A stretch of DNA of 64,000 nucleotides. Origin: Rhodocytophaga aerolata (GTDB lineage: Bacteria > Bacteroidota > Bacteroidia > Cytophagales > 172606-1). This document shows, piece after piece, positions 1-8,730 of this stretch; positions within the stretch are counted from its first letter, which is position 1; the number at the start of each line of letters is the position of its first letter. The notes beneath the pieces are model-generated. The model did not search any database and was not told where the DNA came from. It saw nothing but the letters and a program-made list of their open reading frames with translations. The position numbers were made by a program, and so were the translations under genes. The stretch covers positions 62,001 through 126,000 of the forward strand of contig NZ_JAUKPO010000009.1 in NCBI RefSeq assembly GCF_030503435.1, in the 5' to 3' direction.

Positions 1-489
1 TCGGCTATTTTAACCCTGCGGGATGAGTACCTGGATCTGATGCCTCCCGAACGTAGAGAGGATGCTTCCCGCCTGGCTACGCACACCTTTCTGTTCGATG
101 AGTGGTTTGCCAGGGAAATAGACCGAGGGCATATAACAAAAGAGGTGTTTACTGATGCCAAACGGCTGATTAAACTGCATGGGCATTGTCATCAAAAAGC
201 CTTATCTTCCCTTACATTCACGAAAAAAGCCTTGTCATTGCCTGCTAATTATGAAGTACACCTGATCCCTTCTGGCTGTTGCGGTATGGCAGGTTCGTTT
301 GGCTATGAGAAAGAACATTATGAGGTATCTATGCAAATAGGCGAACTGGTCTTGTTCCCAACTGTCCGGAAACAACCGGCAGACGTAATCATTGCGGCAC
401 CAGGTACCAGTTGCCGGCACCAGATAAAAGATGGTACCGGCAGAAAATCCATGCATCCGGCAGAAATTCTGTTTGAGGCATTGAAATAA
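1..489 (+). CDS. FAD-linked oxidase / Fe-S oxidoreductase, C-terminal part
   Basis: This reading frame is open from the first base and ends at the TAA at 487-489, so only the last 162 residues of a longer protein are visible. The visible part holds an HGHCHQKAL motif followed by a CCG motif (SGCCGMAGSFG), then APGTSCRHQI. Paired Cys/CCG motifs of this kind belong to the Fe-S oxidoreductase half of GlpC/GlcF-like proteins, and in Bacteroidota they form the C-terminal half of fused FAD-binding plus Fe-S D-lactate/glycolate dehydrogenase-like enzymes of about 970 residues. Oxidation of a 2-hydroxy acid with electron transfer to the respiratory chain is therefore likely, but the substrate cannot be read from this fragment. 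The next gene starts 16 bases downstream on the same strand and may be cotranscribed. Confidence 0.8.
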   Translation, partial: SAILTLRDEYLDLMPPERREDASRLATHTFLFDEWFAREIDRGHITKEVFTDAKRLIKLHGHCHQKALSSLTFTKKALSLPANYEVHLIPSGCCGMAGSFGYEKEHYEVSMQIGELVLFPTVRKQPADVIIAAPGTSCRHQIKDGTGRKSMHPAEILFEALK

Positions 490-505
490 CCAGAGAAAAT
501 GTAGG

Positions 506-1612
506 ATGAACAGGAGAAAACTTATACGCCGGGTAGCTGCCGGAGGCATTGGCCTGGCCATAGCTCCATCGGTGTACTTTTACAACAAAGCAGAAAATTA
601 TATGCCCACCGCTACCAGGTATACTTCCAATCCCGAGCTAAAAACCTTGCTTTCCTCCAAAGAGTGGCCAGGTACACCGCTGGACCAGAAAGGGTTATTT
701 GTGAATGAAGAATATGTATTCTGGCCGAAGTTTGCCGATGTACTCAAGTGGCAAACGGAGAAAAACCCCTACAAAGAAGAAAAGAAAAATGATACCAGCA
801 GGCTAGAGGTGATTAAACATACTTCCCCGGATGTGTTACCTGACAATAGTTTCACCTGGCTGGGTCATGCCTCTTTTCTGATGAAGCTGAACGGGACAAA
901 AATACTGATTGACCCAGTGCTGGAATCACCATCTGTATTGATGAAAAGATACACTGACTTACCTTTTCCAGCAGAAACTTTAAAAGGTATGGACTATATT
1001 CTGGTCTCCCATGACCACCGCGACCATTGTGATGAAACTAGTATAAAACGTCTGGCTGGGCAAAACCCTGGAGCCACCTGGCTCTGCGGACTCAGTCTGG
1101 ATCTACTGCTTAAGAAGTGGACAGGTTCCGATCGAATACAGGCTGCGGGCTGGTACCAGCAATATTTCCTTCAAACTGCCGGATTAAGTATTTATTACTT
1201 GCCTTCCAGGCATTGGGCCAGGCGGGGGCTTACCGATACCAATACTACCTTGTGGGGTGCCTTTCTGATTGAATGTAACAACAAAAAAATATATTTTGGT
1301 GGCGACAGTGGCTATGGAAAACATGTAGGAATAGTACGCGAGCTTTTTGGTGAAGTAGACTATTATCTGGCTGGTATTGGGGCTTTTGCTCCCCGTTGGT
1401 TTATGGGGCCTTCCCACATGCATCCGGAAGAAGCTGTTCGGGCAAGTAACGATCTGCAACCTAAAAACTTGTTACCGATGCATTATGGAACGTTTGATTT
1501 ATCTGATGAGCCCTTACTAGAACCAGCCCGCATTATCAGGCAACTGAACGAAAATAAGCAGATTACCAGTAAGCTGCTGCTTCCGGCTGTGGGACAGGTA
1601 GTGCCTGTGTAA
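506..1612 (+). CDS. MBL-fold metal-dependent hydrolase (NAPE-PLD/UlaG-like), membrane-anchored or exported
   Basis: The protein has 368 residues and carries the metallo-beta-lactamase-fold signature HxHxDH at residues 169-174 (HDHRDH), preceded by TWLGHASFL and ILIDPVL. Later metal-ligand stretches are PSRHWARRG, FGGDSGYG and LPMHYGTFD. This arrangement matches the lipid/phosphodiester branch of the fold that includes NAPE-hydrolysing phospholipase D and UlaG, not the antibiotic-degrading enzymes. The N-terminus has two arginine pairs before a short hydrophobic run (RRVAAGGIGLAIAPSVYFY), which suggests an anchor or a Tat-like export signal. The ATG at 506 follows the upstream stop by 16 bases. 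The substrate is unknown; a phosphodiesterase acting on lipids is an inference from the family. Confidence 0.85.
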   Translation: MNRRKLIRRVAAGGIGLAIAPSVYFYNKAENYMPTATRYTSNPELKTLLSSKEWPGTPLDQKGLFVNEEYVFWPKFADVLKWQTEKNPYKEEKKNDTSRLEVIKHTSPDVLPDNSFTWLGHASFLMKLNGTKILIDPVLESPSVLMKRYTDLPFPAETLKGMDYILVSHDHRDHCDETSIKRLAGQNPGATWLCGLSLDLLLKKWTGSDRIQAAGWYQQYFLQTAGLSIYYLPSRHWARRGLTDTNTTLWGAFLIECNNKKIYFGGDSGYGKHVGIVRELFGEVDYYLAGIGAFAPRWFMGPSHMHPEEAVRASNDLQPKNLLPMHYGTFDLSDEPLLEPARIIRQLNENKQITSKLLLPAVGQVVPV

Positions 1613-1642
1613 CGTTGTATACCATTTAAACTCCTTCAATTT

Positions 1643-3076
1643 ATGCATCTGCAAAAGTTACTGCTTTTTTGTTGTTGTTGGTTGCTTTCTATCAATCTGA
1701 TGGGACAGGAAAAATACCGCGTCGTGATTATGACCGACATGACGCATGATGATGGCAACTCCCTAATCCGGTACTTGTATTATACACCCTATTTTGATAC
1801 AGAGGCAATCATTGTAACTCAGCAACTGCCGGATTTCAACTATAACCAGGATGGTCCCTGGAACAAAGTGCAATCCATTTTGAGTGCATATAAACAAGAA
1901 TACAATCAGTTGAAAAAACACGATGCCCAGTTTCCTACCTATGAAAAGCTGGCAGGAATTACCAAGAAAGGGCGGGGAGCTTTACCGATTCTTTGGCTGA
2001 CGAATGAAAAGAAGTTTGCCGGAAAAATTGCTGAACGGTACGTAGAAAGTTCCTGGGGTGACATCCGCTTTGCCGACTGGATTGGAGAAGGCAACACACC
2101 AAACGGAGAGACCAAAGATTCGGAAGGCAGTGAGTTTTTGCAACAGGTGTTTGATAAGCCCGATAATCGGCCCATTTTCGTACAGATGTGGGGCGGGCCT
2201 GTTACCTTCATGCAGGCATTATACCGGTACAGGCAGCGGCAAGGGGAGGAGAAATATCAACAACTGCTGAGCAAATTGCATGTGTTCAGCATTCACCTGC
2301 AAGACATTACCTTTGATTATATGCTGGATCTGGATAAAATGCAGGATACCAAATGCCTGAATATGGGCACAGTACGCTCCACGTATGAAGGAGAAAGGGT
2401 GCAACCAGGCTGGTTTTTGTATGATGGCAACCACTTCTGGAAATATATCCGGGTGATGAAACAAACAGAAGTGAATGGACATGGACCAATGTCCGATTTG
2501 TATGATCATGGGGGAGAGGGTGATACGCCCGCTTTTCTTTATTTGCTGAGTGCCAGATTTGGGTTAAATAATCCTTTAAAGCCCACACAGGGCAGTTGGG
2601 GAAGCCGTTTTGTACCGATGAGCGAAGCTTTTCCCGGCAACTACTTTCATACATGCCAGGTAGAGCAGGCTGAACTGGAACGCTGGATACCGCATGTAAA
2701 GAATAATTTTCTCAACCGGCTAAAGTATTCTACCAAAGATCCCAAACAAGTAAATCATGAACCAATAGCCCAGGTAAATAAAGATAAAACAACGAAAATA
2801 CTATCTATCAAAACCAAACCTGGAGCTTCTGTCAATCTGAATGCTTCTAGCTCTACAGATCCGGATGGAAACAAGCTCTCGTTCAAGTGGTACCAGTACA
2901 AAACCCACAACAGTTATACTGGAGATATTTCACTAGCAAACCCAGCTGCGGCTCTACAAACAGTTACTCTTCCGCAAGATATAGGAGACAAATCCCTACA
3001 CCTGATTCTGGAGGTACACGATAATGGTACGCCCTCTCTGGTAACTTACCGGAGAATACTGCTATCAGCTGAGTGA
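1643..3076 (+). CDS. Secreted Sde182-like nucleoside hydrolase-fold protein (DUF1593 family), copy 1
   Basis: The 477-residue product has a signal peptide ending LMGQ. After it comes VVIMTDMTHDDGNSLIRYL, the Asp-rich loop of the inosine-uridine nucleoside hydrolase fold in the family of the cellulose-binding protein Sde182. Further family motifs are FVQMWGGPVTFMQAL and GEGDTPAFLYLL. The C-terminal domain of about 110 residues (STDPDGNKLSFKWYQYK to DNGTPSLVTYRRIL) is the beta-sandwich typical of these proteins. The gene is followed 39 bases later by a paralogue of the same architecture. A role in glycan or nucleoside-like glycoside hydrolysis in the periplasm or outside the cell is inferred from the fold; no substrate is established here. 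Confidence 0.85.
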   Translation: MHLQKLLLFCCCWLLSINLMGQEKYRVVIMTDMTHDDGNSLIRYLYYTPYFDTEAIIVTQQLPDFNYNQDGPWNKVQSILSAYKQEYNQLKKHDAQFPTYEKLAGITKKGRGALPILWLTNEKKFAGKIAERYVESSWGDIRFADWIGEGNTPNGETKDSEGSEFLQQVFDKPDNRPIFVQMWGGPVTFMQALYRYRQRQGEEKYQQLLSKLHVFSIHLQDITFDYMLDLDKMQDTKCLNMGTVRSTYEGERVQPGWFLYDGNHFWKYIRVMKQTEVNGHGPMSDLYDHGGEGDTPAFLYLLSARFGLNNPLKPTQGSWGSRFVPMSEAFPGNYFHTCQVEQAELERWIPHVKNNFLNRLKYSTKDPKQVNHEPIAQVNKDKTTKILSIKTKPGASVNLNASSSTDPDGNKLSFKWYQYKTHNSYTGDISLANPAAALQTVTLPQDIGDKSLHLILEVHDNGTPSLVTYRRILLSAE

Positions 3077-3115
3077 GATGGTATTACATTCTTTGTTTAT
3101 CAACCTAATTCCTTT

Positions 3116-4525
3116 ATGAGAACCCTATTATTCCTGTGTTGCTACTTGTTTACTTTTTATCTTATTGCTCAGCCTTCATTACAATTTACGGACCCAGGCA
3201 AGCAGCGCATTATTGTGCTGACAGATATTACCAATGAACCAGATGATCAGCAATCGCTGGTGCGGTTTCTGGTGTATGCCAATGAATTTGATATAGAAGG
3301 TCTAGTAGCAACTACCTCCGTACATCTGAAAAACAAAGTAAGGCAAGACAAAATAGAAGAACTACTAAGTGCATATGGTAAAGTAAGACCTGCTTTAGAA
3401 AAACATGCCCAAGGATATCCCACAGAGGCCTATCTCAAAAGCATCACTACCACCCACTTGCCCCTCTATGGTCAGGAAGGAGTAGGAGAAGGGAAAGATT
3501 CTAAAGGCTCAGACTTACTAATTCAACGGGCAGATATCGCAGACAGCCGCCCTCTCTGGATTAGCGTATGGGGAGGCGCAAACTGTCTGGCACAAGCCTT
3601 ATGGAAAGTAAAGCAAACTCGTACCAAAGAAGAAGTTGCAACGTTTGTGGCTAAGCTAAGAGTCTATACCATTTCCGACCAGGATGATTCCGGCCGCTGG
3701 ATACGGACTAACTTTCCGGACCTTCAATATATTGTAAGCCCGAGTGCAGAAAGCTCCAAAGAGTATTATAGAGCTACCTGGACAGGTATTTCGGGAGACC
3801 GGTTTTATAAAAATGGCCCTATGTATAAATTTGAACTGGTGGACAATCCCTGGTTATCGACCCATATCAGCCAGAATCATGGTCCCTTGGGAGCCCTCTA
3901 TCCAAAAGTAGAATATATTATGGAAGGCGATACTCCCTCGTTTTTAGGGTTGATTAACAATGGCTTAGGCAGTGCTATAAACCCAGGATATGGCGGTTGG
4001 GGTGGCAGGTACGATTACTTTAAATCCTATGCAGAAGAAGGCAAAATATGGACGAATACCATCAATTCCGTAGATGAAGTTACGCTGGAAGATGGCCGTA
4101 AAGTAGCTTCAGACCAGGCTACTATCTGGCGATGGCGGGAAGCTTACCAGCACGATTTTGCCGCCCGTATGGATTGGTGTGTTGCTGCAACCTTCAAAGA
4201 AGCCAACCATAATCCGGTAGTAGTACTGAATGGAAATAAAAGCAAAGGAGTAGCCACTGCAAAGTTTCCTGCCGGAGAAACTGTACGCCTAAGTGCCAAG
4301 GGTACGACTGACCCGGATAATCATACGGTGAGTTACCGCTGGTTTGTGTACAAGGAAGCTGGCGGCTATAAAGGAGACTTACCACTTGCTACACCCACAA
4401 CTGATGAAATTTCGTTCACTATGCCAACATTGGATGCTAATCAAACAATACATATTATCTGTGAAGTGAAAGATAATGGTACGCCAGCCTTGTTTGCTTA
4501 CCGGAGGATTATTTTGCAGCAATAG
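3116..4525 (+). CDS. Secreted Sde182-like nucleoside hydrolase-fold protein (DUF1593 family), copy 2
   Basis: This 469-residue paralogue of the preceding gene begins with a signal peptide ending LIAQ. The N-terminal catalytic-type loop reads VLTDITNEPDDQQSLVRFL, keeping the paired Asp residues. SVWGGANCLAQAL and EGDTPSFLGLI parallel the motifs of copy 1. The C-terminal domain again runs from TTDPDNHTVSYRWFVYK to DNGTPALFAYRRII. The two genes have the same orientation and are 39 bases apart, which points to tandem duplication followed by strong divergence. Copy 1 has HDD where copy 2 has EPDD at the putative calcium loop, so they may differ in substrate. Membership of the family is clear; the biochemical role is not. 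Confidence 0.87.
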   Translation: MRTLLFLCCYLFTFYLIAQPSLQFTDPGKQRIIVLTDITNEPDDQQSLVRFLVYANEFDIEGLVATTSVHLKNKVRQDKIEELLSAYGKVRPALEKHAQGYPTEAYLKSITTTHLPLYGQEGVGEGKDSKGSDLLIQRADIADSRPLWISVWGGANCLAQALWKVKQTRTKEEVATFVAKLRVYTISDQDDSGRWIRTNFPDLQYIVSPSAESSKEYYRATWTGISGDRFYKNGPMYKFELVDNPWLSTHISQNHGPLGALYPKVEYIMEGDTPSFLGLINNGLGSAINPGYGGWGGRYDYFKSYAEEGKIWTNTINSVDEVTLEDGRKVASDQATIWRWREAYQHDFAARMDWCVAATFKEANHNPVVVLNGNKSKGVATAKFPAGETVRLSAKGTTDPDNHTVSYRWFVYKEAGGYKGDLPLATPTTDEISFTMPTLDANQTIHIICEVKDNGTPALFAYRRIILQQ

Positions 4526-4555
4526 GTAATTGCTTTTGGATTATTTTATGAAAGA

Positions 4556-4587
4556 TTGTTGACAGACTATAATTTCCTGCATATTTG
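4556..4587 (+). promoter_or_regulatory. Candidate Bacteroidota promoter for the DUF1080 gene
   Basis: CATATTTG at 4580-4587 matches seven of eight positions of the -7 consensus TAnnTTTG. TTG at 4559-4561 lies 18 bases upstream, near the usual spacing for the -33 element. The ATG of the DUF1080 gene follows at 4654. This is a motif match only. Confidence 0.3.
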
Positions 4588-4653
4588 TAGCTTGCATTCA
4601 GTAAACGTTACTCAGATTTCACTTTTTACATTCATAACCCCCAAAACAGTTAT

Positions 4654-5448
4654 ATGCACATAAAAATGATACAATGGCCTGCTACGTTTCTGGCCTCCCT
4701 GTTTTTTCTTGCGATCAATGTAGGCTTTGTAACCCATAGTACGGCACAAGTAGGTGTTGGTACCAAAGCGCCCAAAGGGGCAGAAGTGCTCTTTGATGGA
4801 AGCCGCAAAATGTTAGACGACAAATGGACCTACTGGCAAGGCCCCAGGTTAGCGGCCAGCCTACCCATAAAATGGCAGATTGTGGAAGATCCGGTGGATA
4901 AAGGCACCACCATGAGCAGCAATGATCCGGCAGGAGCAGGTGGCAAATATGGCGCAGCAGATATTGTAACCAAGAAAGAGTTTAAAGACTTCCGCTTACA
5001 TGTGGAGTTTTATATTGCCAACCCTGGCGGCAACAGTGGGGTTTACCTGCAAAACCGCTACGAAATACAAGTACTGGATGGGGATACTACCTCTCATGGA
5101 ATGGCTGCTGTTATTAATGAGTCGCCTTCTCCGTACTATGCCTACAATGGGGTGGGCAAATGGAATGCCTATGACATTGTATTCCGGGCGGCCCGTTTTA
5201 AAGATGGAAAACGTACCGAGAAAGCCAGGCTAACCATGTATTTCAATGGGAAAAAAGTGCACAACAATCAGGAAATAAACCAGGTTTGGGGCGGACCTAA
5301 CTCTGGCATGGATGGCGGCAATGATGGAGGAAAAGGCATTACGGATAAGCCAGGCGGAATAAAACTACAAGCAGAGGGCCATGACGTGTTGTACCGCAAT
5401 ATCTGGATACAAGAGCTGGACCTGAAAAAAGCGGATACAAATTTTTAA
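4654..5448 (+). CDS. Secreted DUF1080 protein (3-keto-disaccharide hydrolase family)
   Basis: The product has 264 residues with a signal peptide (about residues 1-32, ending STAQ) followed by one DUF1080 domain. Recognisable features are EVLFDGSRKMLDDKWTYW, the KEFKDFRLHVEFYI strand, GNSGVYLQNRYEIQVLD and the C-terminal GGIKLQAEGHDVLYRNIWI. The fold is a concanavalin-like jelly roll. Members of this family hydrolyse 3-keto-glucosides made by FAD-dependent sugar 3-dehydrogenases, so this enzyme may cleave oxidised disaccharides or plant glycosides in the periplasm. No sugar 3-dehydrogenase is present next to it in this window. A strong hairpin terminator follows the stop codon, so this looks like a single-gene unit. 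Confidence 0.88.
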   Translation: MHIKMIQWPATFLASLFFLAINVGFVTHSTAQVGVGTKAPKGAEVLFDGSRKMLDDKWTYWQGPRLAASLPIKWQIVEDPVDKGTTMSSNDPAGAGGKYGAADIVTKKEFKDFRLHVEFYIANPGGNSGVYLQNRYEIQVLDGDTTSHGMAAVINESPSPYYAYNGVGKWNAYDIVFRAARFKDGKRTEKARLTMYFNGKKVHNNQEINQVWGGPNSGMDGGNDGGKGITDKPGGIKLQAEGHDVLYRNIWIQELDLKKADTNF

Positions 5449-5457
5449 GGATTACCT

Positions 5458-5510
5458 GTCAGAATAGAAGTCTGGAAATGTGCCTGGGCTTCTATTCTGA
5501 CTTTTCTTTT
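5458..5510 (+). terminator. Rho-independent terminator after the DUF1080 gene
   Basis: A perfect 13-base inverted repeat (GTCAGAATAGAAG at 5458-5470 with its complement at 5489-5501) is followed by a T-rich tail (5502-5510). The right arm overlaps the last codons and stop of the convergent minus-strand gene at 5492. Confidence 0.8.
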
Positions 5511-7222
5511 CTGTCCCGCATAGTCTGCAAAATTTGCCGTACTTCGGCTATACGTAGCATCAATCCTGAACGGTACCGCCACGCCTGATATTCCACACTA
5601 TCAGATTTATGCTGAATCTCATTTTCCAGCTCTTTCAAATATTGCTCACTTAGGCCAATATAATGGGCTATCGTAGCAGGGTCATGGAAACCTCTTCCAT
5701 CCACCGACACATATACCGGTGTGGTATGGGCTACCCCATTATTTTCTGCAAAACACCGGGCCGCCAGCCAGATTCCCTGCTCTGCCGGAAGTTTTAATTC
5801 CAGGGTGAGATGGCCAGAGGTCTGCTTCAGGTCTTTGGCGGTTACCCGGGCAAGTACTTTTCCATGCCTCACAATTTCAAGTGCCTCCAAAGGTTGTTGG
5901 GAAGAGTGGCCGAAAGCCTGTGCAGTAATCGTAAGCATTTGCCCTTTTTCTGCCTCTATCTTATCGCCGGGCAAATGGTTGTTCACTTTAAAATCCAGAA
6001 TAGGACCATTGCTGACAAACGTATGTCCCTTACGTAACCCTTCTTTCCAGCGGCTGTAACTAAATTCTGCTCCGGTATAGGTATAAAAACGGACATTGCC
6101 TATCTGAGCTGAATTTTCTGGCTTCCCACCTGAATGATCCTGGCCACACCAGGGAAAATCAGAGCCGGCAATGGCTGTTATGGGTATGCCCATATTTAAT
6201 AAATGATAATAGTTTTCTTGCATCAGCGGCTGGGAGGAAGCACAATACTGAAGAATTTCCAGGTAATCTAATTTTTTCCGCAAGCCATCTAAGATTAATC
6301 CCCGATACCCGTGAAAGGAGTCTCCCCCGTGGGCATAGCCATTTAAGCCTCCCAATATTCCCAGACTGTCAAATACTTTATCGTAATAATAGTAATCTTC
6401 CTTCATACGGACTCTGTCAGAGGCGCCGAGGGAAAGAACGTGGCCTAGTTCCGGAGTCCGGGGATCTTCCTGCCCTGGAACAAACATATAGTCTTTCTGC
6501 TGATATATTCCTTTTTCACCATAGGCATATTGCGGATAGTAAATCTCCCAAAAGTCTCCCATTCTAAGCATTACCCCCACGTGTATATCTTCTGCTTTAA
6601 TCCAGGTAGCGAGCAAGGAATCTTCTCTGGGAGACCGCCGGATGTGTATATGTCCATCTGCCGAGTACCACCCCATTTTCGGTGTATCAATCCAGCGGCT
6701 GAGGGAATACGTTTGTTTAAACGTTTTTCCTGCTTCTATCCGGATACTGTGGGTTTGAGAGAGGTACTCATTCCCTTTGGCAAGTTGTAGCTGATAATTT
6801 CCGGCAGGCAGTTCCAGTTGAAAACTGCCCTCTACATAAAAAGAACTATCGGGCTGAAATCCATACCCATCGGCATGGTCCCATAACCCATACATAATAG
6901 CTACTGCCTTAGCTGGTAACTGTTTAACAGCATAGCCGTTTTGGGTAAGTTTCACCCGGACGGCTGTGGGCTGACGGGTATTCTGGTCTTGTACAACAAT
7001 AGACAAACGTCCTGCTTTGTTTGATTGGGCCATCACCATAGGTAGGCTTAAAACAACCAACAAACCTATACAACAGCCATGCCTGCCTATTGACAACAGA
7101 GTTTGAATGATACGCCTGACACGTTGTTTACTAATGTTTTCTTTTCTTAGGTGTTCATGCAGATGGAAGGTGAATAAGCTGTTTTTGCGGAATAAAGAAC
7201 AGAATAGCGTTAAGTCAGGCAT
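5492..7222 (-). CDS. CehA/McbA family PHP-type metallohydrolase, secreted
   Basis: From the ATG at 7222 the protein has 576 residues. An HIH motif (ADGHIHIRR) opens the PHP-like metal site, and YAHGG and AGSDFPW supply later ligands. This pattern fits the CehA/McbA family, named after carbaryl and methyl-carbamate hydrolases but mostly of unknown natural substrate. A signal-peptide-like stretch (CCIGLLVVLSLPMVMAQ) lies about 45 residues in, unusually far from the start. A TTG at 7096 would give a compact 24-residue signal peptide, so the real start may be there. The N-terminal region before the HIH motif resembles a carboxypeptidase-regulatory-like beta sandwich. The substrate is not inferable. 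Confidence 0.8.
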   Translation of the reverse strand: MPDLTLFCSLFRKNSLFTFHLHEHLRKENISKQRVRRIIQTLLSIGRHGCCIGLLVVLSLPMVMAQSNKAGRLSIVVQDQNTRQPTAVRVKLTQNGYAVKQLPAKAVAIMYGLWDHADGYGFQPDSSFYVEGSFQLELPAGNYQLQLAKGNEYLSQTHSIRIEAGKTFKQTYSLSRWIDTPKMGWYSADGHIHIRRSPREDSLLATWIKAEDIHVGVMLRMGDFWEIYYPQYAYGEKGIYQQKDYMFVPGQEDPRTPELGHVLSLGASDRVRMKEDYYYYDKVFDSLGILGGLNGYAHGGDSFHGYRGLILDGLRKKLDYLEILQYCASSQPLMQENYYHLLNMGIPITAIAGSDFPWCGQDHSGGKPENSAQIGNVRFYTYTGAEFSYSRWKEGLRKGHTFVSNGPILDFKVNNHLPGDKIEAEKGQMLTITAQAFGHSSQQPLEALEIVRHGKVLARVTAKDLKQTSGHLTLELKLPAEQGIWLAARCFAENNGVAHTTPVYVSVDGRGFHDPATIAHYIGLSEQYLKELENEIQHKSDSVEYQAWRYRSGLMLRIAEVRQILQTMRDRKEKSE

Positions 7223-7325
7223 GCATGAATAATTACAGGTGGCTTTGTTTGTGTAAAAATTAGAAAAAATTGAAAGAAATTGCTAATCATCCCCTGTAAA
7301 TTCCTATAAAATAAATTGTTAGTCC

Positions 7326-7357
7326 TTGCCGGTCAGGCAAGTAGGGGAATATATTTG
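7326..7357 (+). promoter_or_regulatory. Orphan plus-strand promoter-like pair antisense to a neighbouring gene
   Basis: TATATTTG at 7350-7357 is a perfect TAnnTTTG box, and TTG at 7326-7328 sits 21 bases upstream. Both flanking genes are on the minus strand, so any transcript would run antisense into the 3' end of the sugar dehydrogenase gene. It may be fortuitous. Confidence 0.3.
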
Positions 7358-7364
7358 TGGGAGT

Positions 7365-7398
7365 AAATAAATAAAAAAGCCGGGAGGAGGGTCCCGGC
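7365..7398 (-). terminator. Rho-independent terminator of the PQQ sugar dehydrogenase gene
   Basis: On the minus strand a 7-base GC-only-but-one stem (GCCGGGA at 7398-7392 with its complement at 7385-7379, six-base loop) is followed by TTTTTTATTTATTTA. It begins about 20 bases after the stop codon at 7419. Confidence 0.8.
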
Positions 7399-7418
7399 GT
7401 ATGATGAGTAAGAGTAGC

Positions 7419-8591
7419 TTATTTTGTAGCAGCACCTTGCTGGCTAGGCATCAATTTTAATAACAGTCCCGGACCTTCCGTAATGGCATAAATGTATCCA
7501 TCCGGACTTTGAGCCACACTTCTGAACCTGGCCATATCTGCAAGTAATTTTTCTTCTTCCACGTATTTAGTACCGTTCAACTGTACACGGGCAATATGCC
7601 GGTGAGCCAGAGCACCCACTAACAGGTTTCCTTTCCAGGCTGCATACTTATCACTGGTTACAATAGCCATACCACAGGGAGCAATCGAGGGCACCCAGTA
7701 CCGCACAGGGTTCTCTATGCCAGGGAGTTCTTGGTTGGGGGTAAGCACACTGCCATCATAATTAATGCCATACGAAGTTTTAGGCCATCCATAGTTTTTT
7801 CCTTTTTCAATCAGGTTCAGCTCATCGCCTCCCTTGGGGCCATGTTCTACAGCCCATACCAGGTTATTGGCCGCATCGTAGACCATGCCTTGCGGATTTC
7901 TATGGCCGTAAGTCCAGATAGAGGCGTTGGCATTTGCTTGCCCGGAAAATGGGTTGTCTTGCGGAATGCGGCCATCATCAAAAATTCTGTGAATTTTGCC
8001 ATGGTCGTTGTTCAGTTCCTGTACTTTAGGCTGGGTTCCTCTTTCCCCTACACTGAAAAACAGGAAATTGTCTTTATCAAAAACAATCCGGCTGCCATAG
8101 TGGAAATTTGCAGAAATATAGGGTTTTGCTGTAAAAATGTCGCTGAATTCCGTTACCTGATTGCCTTGCAGTTTAAATCTGGCAATGGCCGTGGTGGCAC
8201 CTCCCTGTACTGGTTTTGAGTAAGAAATATAAATCCATCCGTTACTCTGGTAGTTGGGGTGTAGTTTAATATCTAACAAGCCACCCTGGCCGGCATCCGA
8301 TACTTTGGGAACACCGGAAAGTTTTTCGCCGGTGTATTTATCCTCTTTAAAAACCAGGATCTCTCCGGATTTTTCCGTTACCAGCAACCGCCCGTCTGGG
8401 AGCCAGGCCATACCCCAGGGATTTTTAAAGTCTTCATATAGTTTCTGGGGAGTAATTTCCAGGATAGCCGAGGTTGTATCAGTGGGCGTGGGATCAGGGG
8501 TTTCTTCTGTTGCCTTATCCACTGCTTCGCAGGCAGATAAATTTCCTAACAACAGGAAAAGGTAGACGATGTATATAGATAATTTTTTCAT
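7419..8591 (-). CDS. PQQ-dependent sugar dehydrogenase, lipoprotein
   Basis: I start at the ATG at 8591 because it gives a clean lipoprotein signal (MKKLSIYIVYLFLLLGNLSAC, lipid-anchored Cys 21); the frame stays open further upstream. The 390-residue product has the six-bladed propeller motifs of soluble glucose/sorbosone dehydrogenases: NPWGMAWLPDGRLLVTEK, GLLDIKLHPNY, NNDHGKIHRIFDDG, YGHRNPQGMVYD, and EHGPKGGDELNLI with NYGWP. The family oxidises aldose sugars with PQQ in the periplasm; whether this member binds PQQ cannot be read directly. A Thr/Pro/Asp linker follows the Cys. It is a single-gene unit with its own terminator. A related propeller recurs in the large fusion protein starting at 44518. 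Confidence 0.88.
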   Translation of the reverse strand: MKKLSIYIVYLFLLLGNLSACEAVDKATEETPDPTPTDTTSAILEITPQKLYEDFKNPWGMAWLPDGRLLVTEKSGEILVFKEDKYTGEKLSGVPKVSDAGQGGLLDIKLHPNYQSNGWIYISYSKPVQGGATTAIARFKLQGNQVTEFSDIFTAKPYISANFHYGSRIVFDKDNFLFFSVGERGTQPKVQELNNDHGKIHRIFDDGRIPQDNPFSGQANANASIWTYGHRNPQGMVYDAANNLVWAVEHGPKGGDELNLIEKGKNYGWPKTSYGINYDGSVLTPNQELPGIENPVRYWVPSIAPCGMAIVTSDKYAAWKGNLLVGALAHRHIARVQLNGTKYVEEEKLLADMARFRSVAQSPDGYIYAITEGPGLLLKLMPSQQGAATK

Positions 8592-8730
8592 TAGGTAAAT
8601 TTTTAGAATAAACGTCAAACATACACTATTGTTTAACGCAAAAAGTACACGTATATTGAAAGTAGTAGCTGTGTATTCACTTTTGGCCCAGGTCAGGATA
8701 TTTATAGGCGTCACCATCATTCACTTATCT

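Noticed and set aside
506-1612. MBL-fold protein as an antibiotic-degrading beta-lactamase
   Set aside because: The motif layout is that of the NAPE-PLD/UlaG branch and lacks the typical beta-lactamase context.
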